Shown here: one piece after another, positions 17,157 through 24,906 of the stretch
Position numbering within the stretch: the stretch's first letter is position 1
Layout: every line of letters starts with the position of its first letter
NCBI GenBank assembly: GCA_038316335.1
Contig: JBBQAM010000041.1
Span: forward strand, 1 to 35,804
DNA length: 35,804 bases
Reading direction: 5' to 3'
DNA from: JALHST01 sp038316335
Lineage (GTDB): Bacteria > Bacteroidota > Bacteroidia > Flavobacteriales > Flavobacteriaceae
Program-made: the position numbers and the translations under genes
The notes under the pieces: generated by a model
What the model saw: only the letters and a program-made list of their open reading frames with translations
The model's database searches: none
Told to the model about the DNA's origin: nothing

Positions 17157-18530
17157 CTAGTGCATCACGTGCCTTTCAATAAGGTTACAAACCTCGGTGG
17201 GCTTCAAAATATCCTGGGAAATCAAGGTGGGATTATTAGTAATAAGAATGGGGTAGTCTTCGGTATCCTCTGTAATCCTGCCATGGGAGCCCTTTATCAA
17301 ACTGGCATCCAAAGGGATAATATTCATCACGGTCCTGAACCCCAGTTTCTTTTTGATCAATTTGCCGATTACCTTCGCCATCACCCAGGGATCTTTTGGA
17401 TCGGTCAGCATTTCCACGGGATCGTACCCGGGCTTGTTATGTATATCGACATTTCGCGCATAGTCAGGAGCTTGGGCATCGACTGTCCAAAAATAATAGG
17501 TAAACCAGGAATTGGCATCGGCCAGCACTACCAAATCCCCACAACGATCATGTTGTATATGGGCCTCCGCTATTTCGGTATCTGACAATACACGTTCGAC
17601 CCCTTCACTATTTTCCAACAATTGCTTAACGTGCGATTTCAACGTTAAATCGTTCAAATACACATGGGCGATCTGATGGTCTGCCACGGCAAAAGCCTTG
17701 CTGGCTCCGGCATCTAAAAGCTCTAAGCCACGTTCAACCCGCACTTGCAACAATCCCTCTTTGCGAAGGACGCGATTTAAATGGATGGGATTCCCAACAT
17801 TCGTAATCCCATATTCAGATAGCAGGATGATCTGTGCATGTTGCTTTTCATAATACGTCACCAACTGCTTTACCACATCATCAATTTCATGCAGGTCTTT
17901 TGAAATTTGCTCGAAATCGATTCCGTGCCTTTGGAGGTTATAATCTAAATGAGGAAGATACACCAAGGTAAGTGTGGGATTGTGAAGCGCGTCGGTCTTT
18001 AAAGTAGCATCCGCAATCCATTGGCTCGATTTTATAGAGGTTTTGGGACCCCAAAAATGGAAGAGGGGAAAAGTACCCAATTCTTCCTGGAGCATATCCC
18101 GCAATTCAGGGGGATGTGAATATACATCCGGAACTTTTCTGCCGTCGGCCAAATAGTTCGGCCTTGGCGTTACACTGTAATCAACTTTCGAGTACATATT
18201 GTACCACCAGAACATATTGGCGCAAGTAAAACGTTCATCCTGTTTTTTAAGAATATCCCAGATTTTGTCGCTATGGACCAATTTATTCGATTGGCGCCAA
18301 AACTTTACTTCGCATTCTTCCTTAAAATACCACCCGTTTCCGACAATCCCATGATCTGAAGGCCATTTGCCCGTAACGTAGGTCGCTTGGACCGAACAGG
18401 TAACCGCGGGCAACATAGGGGCAATGAAGGCTGCCTTGCCACGTTCTAAAAATGACCGAATAAAGGGGGTATGTTCCCCAATAAGGCGTTTAGTAAGACC
18501 CACTACATTGATTACCACCGTTTTTTGCAT
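17157..18530 (-). CDS. eboF: EboF, alkaline phosphatase superfamily protein
   Basis: A 457-residue member of the nucleotide pyrophosphatase/phosphodiesterase branch of the alkaline phosphatase superfamily, last gene of the ebo cluster. Visible fold marks: an N-terminal strand VVINVVGLT, PAVTCSVQATYVTG with a candidate nucleophile Thr44, HGIVGNGW, YLPHLDYNLQRHG (Asp196, His202), LLSEYGIT and a late GSHGR. Two usual metal ligands differ: the Asp of the first strand is Asn8 and the common S-D-H-G loop is S-E-Y-G (Glu239, Tyr240). Activity on phosphoesters is therefore plausible but unproven. No signal peptide is seen, so it is probably cytoplasmic. Its ATG lies four bases after the eboE stop. 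Confidence 0.9.
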   Translation of the reverse strand: MQKTVVINVVGLTKRLIGEHTPFIRSFLERGKAAFIAPMLPAVTCSVQATYVTGKWPSDHGIVGNGWYFKEECEVKFWRQSNKLVHSDKIWDILKKQDERFTCANMFWWYNMYSKVDYSVTPRPNYLADGRKVPDVYSHPPELRDMLQEELGTFPLFHFWGPKTSIKSSQWIADATLKTDALHNPTLTLVYLPHLDYNLQRHGIDFEQISKDLHEIDDVVKQLVTYYEKQHAQIILLSEYGITNVGNPIHLNRVLRKEGLLQVRVERGLELLDAGASKAFAVADHQIAHVYLNDLTLKSHVKQLLENSEGVERVLSDTEIAEAHIQHDRCGDLVVLADANSWFTYYFWTVDAQAPDYARNVDIHNKPGYDPVEMLTDPKDPWVMAKVIGKLIKKKLGFRTVMNIIPLDASLIKGSHGRITEDTEDYPILITNNPTLISQDILKPTEVCNLIERHVMH

Positions 18531-18534
18531 GCTT

Positions 18535-19728
18535 CTATACTCTTTCTTTTAACCAATTGATCTCCCGGATAATCGACTCAGACAGATCTCTTTTTAATTC
18601 AACGGGGAGCACGTCCCAGGTATAGGTCTCGATTTCAAGATGGTCACTAACGTCATGGTTTTTTAAATAATCAAGTACTTTTAGGATATGATCTTGAGTA
18701 GAAAACAGGGTCCCAAATCGTTCCAAAAAAATAGGCACATGAAAATGGGCACGTAGTTCGGTAAAATCATTTCTTGCCTCTAACACAACGGGGAGATCGG
18801 GGTAGGTCTTTACTGTACCATTCACCAATTCGGTGACCTGATGTAAATAGGTAGGCTCATCGAAACGGGATAGGAAATCCCAAATGGCATCTTTCTCTTT
18901 GGCATCGAACAGTATCTTTAAGGCGGCACTGACCTGGATCTTTCCGACCTTAATGCCGACGTCCTTAAATTTCCTAAAAGTATCCTCCGGGTCTTCATAA
19001 GCCAATGAAAAATGGCAAATGTCATAACAGACCGTGATGTAGCGTTTGATGATAGATTCGGCCTCTCCTGCCGCAATTCCTATTCTCGATTGCAAAAGTT
19101 GCGTAGCAATGGGCACAAGGTACGTAGCAAAGAAGTGCAACACCTCATCGCTGTTCTCCAAAAGGCCGTCGGGTTCAGGTTCCAAATCGAGGTGCAAATA
19201 GTGACCGCTTGTCTTTTCCAGCTCGTGCAGCTGCAAGACGATTTCGGCCAGCTGTTCTGCCCCCTTTACAAAGGCGGCTTGCTTCAAAGCATCGGTTGCA
19301 TGCCAGTATTTATAACTTATAGGGGATGTAGAAATACCGCCAGAAAGGGTATCTGGGAGTAAGTGCGCCAATTGTTCAAAAAGACGTTTTGTATACGTCA
19401 GCCGTTCTATGGTCGTCCAATCGGGTGCATGTACCCTATCTTTTACCCTTTCGTCATGAAAATTTCCATAGGGAAAACCGTTCATGGTAAAAACATAGAG
19501 GTTGTTTTTCGATAACCATTCTTTAAATTCCTGGAGATTTTGTCCCAGTGCGAGTTCTTCGCTCGCCTTGTTTGACAGTCGCAATCCCAACCCAAAGGGC
19601 TGATCCGCAGAAACGTGCCTTTTTATGCCTGGAACATATTCCTTGAGGCTGGTGAACGTACTTGCCCAATTAGCACCCGGATGGATATTGGTACAATACG
19701 TAATATGGTATTTATTATCGACAAGCAT
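18535..19728 (-). CDS. eboE: EboE, metabolite traffic protein (TIM-barrel)
   Basis: A 397-residue protein of the xylose isomerase/AP endonuclease-2-like TIM-barrel superfamily, found in ebo clusters. Typical pieces are YCTNIHPGANW at the start, the LHLDLEPEPDGLLENSD strand, TVCYDICHFSLAYEDP with Asp and His in the position of metal ligands in such barrels, and VLEARNDFTEL late. The reaction is not known. In cyanobacteria the cluster is needed to move a scytonemin precursor to the periplasm; what EboE contributes is unsettled. It begins nine bases after eboD and ends four bases before eboF. No signal peptide. Confidence 0.9.
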   Translation of the reverse strand: MLVDNKYHITYCTNIHPGANWASTFTSLKEYVPGIKRHVSADQPFGLGLRLSNKASEELALGQNLQEFKEWLSKNNLYVFTMNGFPYGNFHDERVKDRVHAPDWTTIERLTYTKRLFEQLAHLLPDTLSGGISTSPISYKYWHATDALKQAAFVKGAEQLAEIVLQLHELEKTSGHYLHLDLEPEPDGLLENSDEVLHFFATYLVPIATQLLQSRIGIAAGEAESIIKRYITVCYDICHFSLAYEDPEDTFRKFKDVGIKVGKIQVSAALKILFDAKEKDAIWDFLSRFDEPTYLHQVTELVNGTVKTYPDLPVVLEARNDFTELRAHFHVPIFLERFGTLFSTQDHILKVLDYLKNHDVSDHLEIETYTWDVLPVELKRDLSESIIREINWLKERV

Positions 19729-19737
19729 AGATGATCC

Positions 19738-20898
19738 TTATAGTAATTTACAATGTTCATTTAAGGCACCAACGGCCTTCTTCATCAACTCCATATCAAT
19801 TTCATGTACGTCGTGCTTTTCCCCTATCCCAGTGATGAGCGTAATACAGAGTTCCCCTCCCAAATGCTCCCGGAATTCCTGAATTCCTGCTAACAGGCGT
19901 TCCATTTCGGCATCGGTCTCGATCGGGATTCGCAAATCAAAACCAATTTGCTCCATGACCTTATAAATTTGATTGAGCGTGTCTACCGTTATTAAGGCGC
20001 TAAGCTGAGCGTACATCAGGTCTAAGGCAATTCCTTTGGCCACTGCCTCCCCATGCCGAAGGGCATAATTTGTCATTTGTTCTAACTTATGGGCGGCCCA
20101 ATGTCCAAAATCCAAAGGCCGGGATGAACCGCTTTCAAAAGGGTCTCCGCCCTGGGCAATATGTTGCATGTGCATCTCGGCGCATTTATAGATTACATAT
20201 TGCATGGCATCTATATCACGCTGCCTCAGTTTTACAGCATTATTGGCGATATACCCAAAAAATTCGGCGTCCTTGATCAAGGCCACCTTGATCGCTTCCG
20301 CAATGCCCGAAATCCAATCACGTTGTTCCAAGGTATTCAGAAAAAGAGCATCATTGATAATGGCATACGGGGGAGCGAAAGTACCCAGAAAATTTTTCTT
20401 TTTAAATAGGTTGAAACTATTCTTCACGCCGACCGCAGAATCATTCTGTGACAGCACGGTAGTCGGTATACGGATCAATTTTACACCACGGTGCGCAATT
20501 GCAGCGGCATATCCGGCCATATCGATAACCGCACCACCTCCAATTACTACAACAAATGAGTGACGATCTATATGCCCATCATTGACACCTTTCGTAACAC
20601 GTAGTACGTTCTCATAGTCGTTTTTGCTTTCTTCCCCACCTTTGATCAGGATACAGTCGGCAAATTTCAAATTACGCGAATACATAGCGCAATACTCCTT
20701 TATAGCCTTAATAAGCAACGGATGCGCATTGCCTACCCCATCATCAAGAACAAACAGTAATTTTACCGGTTCATCGGCCCTGTACGTCTTTAAAACATCC
20801 CGAAACAAAGGATTTTTGATATTAAAAAGATCATTGGTAAAATGCAATGTATACTCGTAATGTACAGAAAAAGACTGTTTTATTGATTTCAAATGCAT
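19738..20898 (-). CDS. eboD: EboD, sugar phosphate cyclase (3-dehydroquinate synthase-like)
   Basis: A 386-residue member of the sugar phosphate cyclase superfamily (3-dehydroquinate synthase, 2-epi-5-epi-valiolone synthase and relatives). The nicotinamide-binding loop GGGAVIDMAGYAAA (from about residue 120), IPTTVLSQNDSAVG (about 144-157) and the zinc ligands Glu201 (GIAEAIK), His266 (FGHWAAH) and His282 (LRHGEAV) are all present, so it should be an active cyclase producing a cyclitol-type ketone from a sugar phosphate. It is longer at the N-terminus and diverges from housekeeping AroB, so a role in the shikimate pathway is unlikely. The exact substrate cannot be read from sequence. Nine bases separate it from eboC. 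Confidence 0.92.
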   Translation of the reverse strand: MHLKSIKQSFSVHYEYTLHFTNDLFNIKNPLFRDVLKTYRADEPVKLLFVLDDGVGNAHPLLIKAIKEYCAMYSRNLKFADCILIKGGEESKNDYENVLRVTKGVNDGHIDRHSFVVVIGGGAVIDMAGYAAAIAHRGVKLIRIPTTVLSQNDSAVGVKNSFNLFKKKNFLGTFAPPYAIINDALFLNTLEQRDWISGIAEAIKVALIKDAEFFGYIANNAVKLRQRDIDAMQYVIYKCAEMHMQHIAQGGDPFESGSSRPLDFGHWAAHKLEQMTNYALRHGEAVAKGIALDLMYAQLSALITVDTLNQIYKVMEQIGFDLRIPIETDAEMERLLAGIQEFREHLGGELCITLITGIGEKHDVHEIDMELMKKAVGALNEHCKLL

Positions 20899-20907
20899 TG
20901 ATTTCGT

Positions 20908-21798
20908 TTAAGTAACCGCAAAAAGTTTCGATAAAAATAGCGACAATGGCAATAATAACAATATTAACATAGCATAACCCCAATAGGAGAAGCCAACGCC
21001 CCAAACGGCGTCTAATAGTATTAGTGAAAGTACGCCCGATACCACCGCCTTTTTAATGTGCTCCGGTGAATTTATTCGATATGCCTTCAGCAATGGCCGG
21101 TACACCATGAACACGAATACTAATTGAAAGGGAAGCGTTTGAACAAATGCGTCGGTATACCTAAGTACCATCCCGTTAACTGACACGATGACAAAAGCAT
21201 ATAAAATACCGGCCCAAATCAAATGGCGCTTATTATTGCCATGAACCTCTCCCCTACTTATCAAAGTGATGGCAAAGATGTACACCAAGGGAACAAATGC
21301 GAAATACCAATGTGTTATTGCGCCGAGAAGGCTCATCCCCAAAATCAAATTCAATCCACGGCAAAGACCCATATTCAAGGGACCCCAAAAATTGAATTTT
21401 TTTAAAACAGCGTCGTATAAAATAATCATCCCTGCCAAGGCAAACGCTACGGCACCGCTGATCGGATGTACCAAAAAGCCCAAAACAACACCCAAAAGCA
21501 ATAAAATCGATCCGAAAACACTAGCAGACCTTATTGGAATCAGTCCGCTAGGGATGGGGCGCTCGGGGCGTTCCACCCGATCGATGCCTACATCGAAAAC
21601 ATCGTTCAGGACCACGCCACCGGCATATAAAAAAACAGCCGCCAGGACTAAGGAAATAATAGTAAGCCCTAGGATAGGTCCGTTCTGCAGATCAGTAATA
21701 CTTCCGGATATCGCGACACCCGCTAGAATATCGGCGGCAGCCGTTGGTAAATTAGCAGGTCGGGCAAGTTTTAAATAGCCCTTTAAGATCGGATTCAT
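20908..21798 (-). CDS. eboC: EboC, UbiA-like prenyltransferase
   Basis: A 296-residue protein with about eight to nine membrane helices of the UbiA prenyltransferase superfamily. The first Asp-rich motif NDVFDVGID (Asn65, Asp66, Asp69, Asp73) followed by RPERPIPSG is intact and would bind the Mg-pyrophosphate of a prenyl donor. The place of the second Asp motif, normally D-rich between two helices, reads LISRGEVHGNNK (about residues 179-190) with a single acidic residue. As the only integral membrane protein of the cluster it is the natural candidate for anchoring or lipid-linking the product. Its ATG abuts the eboB stop, so translation is probably coupled. Confidence 0.92.
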   Translation of the reverse strand: MNPILKGYLKLARPANLPTAAADILAGVAISGSITDLQNGPILGLTIISLVLAAVFLYAGGVVLNDVFDVGIDRVERPERPIPSGLIPIRSASVFGSILLLLGVVLGFLVHPISGAVAFALAGMIILYDAVLKKFNFWGPLNMGLCRGLNLILGMSLLGAITHWYFAFVPLVYIFAITLISRGEVHGNNKRHLIWAGILYAFVIVSVNGMVLRYTDAFVQTLPFQLVFVFMVYRPLLKAYRINSPEHIKKAVVSGVLSLILLDAVWGVGFSYWGYAMLILLLLPLSLFLSKLFAVT

Positions 21799-22707
21799 TT
21801 AAACAATTTTATCGGAATCCACTTTGGGTTCCTGACCCCTCAGAACACTGTTGTCATTGAACAATTTGGTCTGATTGACTCCTTTGGGGCGCAGCCAATC
21901 CGATGCTTTCATCTTCCCGTTTTTACCGTAGGCATCCAAGGCATTTTGATAACACGTATTGACCACATCGACCTTTGCAATACCTCTTTGTAACATCAAA
22001 GCAGCTGTTTTAGGCACTGCCAGGGGATCACTAACCCCCCAATCTGCCGAACTGTCGACAATAATATCCTTGCTGCCATATTTTCGAACCACTTCGACCA
22101 TACGCTCATTGCCCATTTTCGTTTTGGGATAAATCGTAAAGGCCGCGATAAAACCACGATCCAAAACCTCTTTGACGGTTTCTTCATTATTGTGGTCAAT
22201 TATTACCATCGCCGGATCCAGGCCATGTTCAAGACATACTTCCATACTTTTTATAGTCCCGGCTTTTTTGTCACGATGGGGTGTGTGAATCTGAACGACC
22301 ATTCCCAGTTCCTTGGCCATTTCAAGCTGGATCCTAAAATATTTGTCCTCCGCCGGGGTTTGGTCATCATACCCGATTTCACCAATGCCCACAACATTAT
22401 CCTTGTGCACATACAGGGGCAACAATTCGATGACTTGTTCCGCCAATTCCTCATTATTGGCTTCTTTCGAATTCAAGCCGATGGTACAATAATGATTGAT
22501 ACCAAATTGACTGGCCCTAAAAGGTTCCCAGCCGACCAAACTGCTATAATAATCCTGAAATGAACCAACCTGGGTACGAGGTTGTCCCAACCAAAATGAA
22601 GGTTCTATAATTGCCACAATGCCCGCCTTGGCCATGGCTTCATAGTCGTCGGTCGTTCGAGAGGTCATGTGTACATGAGGGTCGATAATCATCATTTTCT
22701 CTTCCAT
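21799..22707 (-). CDS. eboB: EboB, TatD-like metal-dependent hydrolase
   Basis: A 302-residue amidohydrolase-fold protein of the TatD type found in ebo clusters. The binuclear metal ligands are in place: HVH (His11, His13), Glu110 in GIGEIGYD, His141 in QIHTPH, His172 in IIDHNNE and Asp218 in IVDSSAD. The bound metals suggest hydrolysis of an ester, amide or phosphoester in the pathway; the substrate is unknown. An in-frame TTG at 22731 lies inside eboA; ATG 22707 (MEEKMM), two bases after the eboA stop, is the better start and gives the usual length. It is the second gene of the operon. Confidence 0.92.
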   Translation of the reverse strand: MEEKMMIIDPHVHMTSRTTDDYEAMAKAGIVAIIEPSFWLGQPRTQVGSFQDYYSSLVGWEPFRASQFGINHYCTIGLNSKEANNEELAEQVIELLPLYVHKDNVVGIGEIGYDDQTPAEDKYFRIQLEMAKELGMVVQIHTPHRDKKAGTIKSMEVCLEHGLDPAMVIIDHNNEETVKEVLDRGFIAAFTIYPKTKMGNERMVEVVRKYGSKDIIVDSSADWGVSDPLAVPKTAALMLQRGIAKVDVVNTCYQNALDAYGKNGKMKASDWLRPKGVNQTKLFNDNSVLRGQEPKVDSDKIV

Positions 22708-22709
22708 AA

Positions 22710-23570
22710 CTATTTTTTTAAGCTTTCCCAACTCGTTTTTTTGTTTTTAATCTGTATTCCCAATTCAGGATGATACGTATCCAATAATTTTTTTGCACTC
22801 GTATCATCAGCATTATAACAGCATAAGGCACCCGCCTTATTTTCTGCCGGGTCGGCACTTGACAATAGACGTTCAATATCCGCTAAGAGCGACTTATTCA
22901 AAAACTTGGTAACCGGTCGCCAAAAATAGGGATCGATGTCCCTTGATGCGGCCCATCGTTCGTGGGCATAATCTGAAATTATACGTGCAAGTTCCTGGTT
23001 CGCCCTTTTATCGATATCATGTATGGCGCTTAAATCGCCTTGCATAAAGGCCGTTTTTAAATACATTTGGTTCCACTGTTGTTCATCAAAATACCGGGAA
23101 GGATACGGATTATTAAAGGCAATGGCATTGAAGACCGTCGATATGTTTGTACGTAAGGCATCGACCGCGACCTTCTTATATTTTTCAGGATTGGGCAACA
23201 GAATCAAATATTTCAAAAATGTTTCCAATTCGCTCGTATCCGCAATCTGGATGATATTTGCAACCTTCGGCACAAAAAAGACTTCATCGGCTTTCAACAC
23301 TCGAATCAATAAATAGATTCTTGCCAACTGCTGTGTATTCGCCTTTTGTATTTGGAGATACTGCATTAGATCGGAATCATCGACTAACAGTGCGGGATTT
23401 TCCTGTTTCTTGATCTTGCTAGCAATCAAGCTATAGGTCAGGTAAAGTTCTTTTGCCGATTTTTCACCAATGATCTTGACAATTCGCTCCTCCAACCAAG
23501 TTGCAGTAACTGCATCCGTATTTTTTTTTATAAGCCCAGATAATAGATCCTCGATTTTTTCTAGCTGCAT
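22710..23570 (-). CDS. eboA: EboA domain protein, first gene of the ebo cluster
   Basis: A 286-residue, mostly alpha-helical soluble protein with no enzyme motif. It carries the EboA-type conserved patches AFNNPYPSRYFDEQQWNQM (about residues 150-170) and the tract ERWAASRDIDPYFWRPV further on, and a repeat-like helical build suggesting a scaffold. There is no signal peptide or membrane helix. It opens the six-gene ebo operon; a promoter-like element lies about 77 bases upstream. EboA has no known enzymatic role; a scaffold or adaptor function for the other Ebo proteins is an inference. Confidence 0.88.
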   Translation of the reverse strand: MQLEKIEDLLSGLIKKNTDAVTATWLEERIVKIIGEKSAKELYLTYSLIASKIKKQENPALLVDDSDLMQYLQIQKANTQQLARIYLLIRVLKADEVFFVPKVANIIQIADTSELETFLKYLILLPNPEKYKKVAVDALRTNISTVFNAIAFNNPYPSRYFDEQQWNQMYLKTAFMQGDLSAIHDIDKRANQELARIISDYAHERWAASRDIDPYFWRPVTKFLNKSLLADIERLLSSADPAENKAGALCCYNADDTSAKKLLDTYHPELGIQIKNKKTSWESLKK

Positions 23571-23646
23571 TGCAATACGATTAGATACTGAAAGGGTCCC
23601 AGATTAAGGCGAAAGCACCTTAAGGTCACCGCATCCGAAACAGCAT

Positions 23647-23654
23647 CAAAAATA
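23647..23654 (-). promoter_or_regulatory. Candidate -7 element of the ebo operon promoter
   Basis: On the minus strand TATTTTTG is an exact match to the Bacteroidota -7 consensus TAnnTTTG. About 19 bases further upstream only TTT, not TTG, is found for the -33 element. It would give a leader of roughly 70 bases before eboA. A 10-bp palindrome ACCTTAAGGT (23617-23626) lies in that leader. Confidence 0.4.
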
Positions 23655-23748
23655 GCGCTAATTTCTATATAATAAAAGAAGTAATCGATCCTATGGCCTT
23701 CTCAATGCCAATCTATTTATGAATTTTAGGAATCCGTTTTTAAAGATC

Positions 23749-24453
23749 CTATTTAAGGGTGTTCAAGTGTTTCATGATGTCTTCCAACATTTCCACTTGA
23801 ATCTGCTGTATGTTCAAAAGCTCTTGTTGCTGATGAATTATTAGGTGGTCGATTTTCTCATGCAAGGTGCGTATCTCTAATTCGGCCTTTAGATTGACCA
23901 TATAATCCTGTTTGGCCCGCTCCCTATCCTTGACTTCCTGGCGATTTTGGCTCATCATGATTACTGGCGCCTGTAATGCTGCTAGACACGACAAAATAAG
24001 ATTCAGTAATATAAAAGGATACGGGTCAAACCCTTTATTCATTAAGAAGTAAATGTTAGAGAAGATCCATAGAACGATAAAAACACTGAAGATGATGATA
24101 AATTTCCAACTCCCTCCAAAACTCGCAACATGATCCGCCATTCTTTGACCTAGGGTATAATCGCTAGTGTCTTTTTCAATATTTATTTTTTCGGAAATTA
24201 TTTCATGGTCATTCAAGGTTTTCAGGACATCTTCCTCCAATTCGGAAAGTTCCCCTACTTCCTGCACTAAATAACTTGAAAGATATTTCTGTCGGTATAG
24301 GTTCAGCTCTGTTAATGAAATAGCACTTTTACTATTGAATTTCGGATAGTCCTTTAAAATGGTATCATAAATTGATTTGCGTATATATTTTCCTAAAATT
24401 TGTTCTGCGATCGGAAATTCCTTTTTTGAAATACTACTTATAAAGGTCTGCAT
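23749..24453 (-). CDS. DUF1003 domain membrane protein
   Basis: A 234-residue protein of the DUF1003 family. The signature is GQRMADHVASFGGSWKFI (about residues 105-122) followed by two membrane helices (FIVLWIFSNIYFLMN and ILLNLILSCLAALQAPVIMM) and the conserved SQNRQEVKDRERAKQDY stretch, then a C-terminal coiled-coil (about 190-234) rich in Glu, Lys and Gln. The N-terminal 90 residues precede the standard domain and are probably cytosolic. The family's function is unknown. It precedes eboA by 178 bases on the same strand; given the promoter-like element in between, it is probably not part of the ebo transcript. Confidence 0.85.
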   Translation of the reverse strand: MQTFISSISKKEFPIAEQILGKYIRKSIYDTILKDYPKFNSKSAISLTELNLYRQKYLSSYLVQEVGELSELEEDVLKTLNDHEIISEKINIEKDTSDYTLGQRMADHVASFGGSWKFIIIFSVFIVLWIFSNIYFLMNKGFDPYPFILLNLILSCLAALQAPVIMMSQNRQEVKDRERAKQDYMVNLKAELEIRTLHEKIDHLIIHQQQELLNIQQIQVEMLEDIMKHLNTLK

Positions 24454-24576
24454 GGTCTTATCGTTAGATTATCCAAAAGTAAAGATAAATTCTGCTTCAC
24501 TTTCGTATTCCTCCGCGAAACCCACGTCTTCATGTGGAGAATATCATCATACCTCCACTCGAATTCGTGAAACTTT

Positions 24577-24906
24577 TTGAAATTACAAAAAGCCAATTTC
24601 CAGGTATCAGTTGGCAGTAAGGAACGCATTCATCCATATCCTGAAAATCTGGCGTACAAAATATTGAGTTGGGAATCTCTTTGGAAATTTAAGGGTAATC
24701 GTATCTTTGACAATTATTTTTTAGCATTTGGCAGCTGTTCAAAGAGGCGACTTGCAATTTCAAAAGGGCATAAAAAAATAATTTTTGAAGAATCGAAACA
24801 AGTCTTCCAGGAAATGTCACATTCTTATAGGTCACTTATAGTTGAAAAGAAGTATTTATCTATTTTGACGCGCTATTCGTTAAGAAATCAATTCAAGATG
24901 TTATGA
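24577..24906 (+). CDS. Doubtful small ORF coupled to the APC permease
   Basis: A 109-codon open frame beginning at TTG 24577, with no ATG nearby, whose TGA overlaps the permease ATG as ATGA (24903-24906). Such overlap is typical of coupled genes and is the main argument for it. The product is basic, without a signal peptide, membrane helix or motif I recognise; the last third is helical and charged. It is equally possible that this is the permease leader or a decayed gene. The stretch 24454-24576 before it shows nothing recognisable. Confidence 0.25.
   Translation: MKLQKANFQVSVGSKERIHPYPENLAYKILSWESLWKFKGNRIFDNYFLAFGSCSKRRLAISKGHKKIIFEESKQVFQEMSHSYRSLIVEKKYLSILTRYSLRNQFKML

Noticed and set aside
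17160..17585. 141-codon plus-strand ORF antisense to eboF
   Set aside because: It lies fully inside eboF, has no recognisable domain, and open antisense frames are common opposite genes with this codon bias.
20204..20563. 119-codon plus-strand ORF antisense to eboD
   Set aside because: It overlaps the catalytic core of eboD and shows no family resemblance.
21266..21778. 170-codon plus-strand ORF antisense to eboC
   Set aside because: It is a basic, Pro/Thr/Lys-rich shadow of a hydrophobic membrane protein, and eboC itself is strongly supported.
24438..24629. 63-codon minus-strand ORF upstream of the DUF1003 gene
   Set aside because: It overlaps the DUF1003 start in another frame and has no recognisable content.
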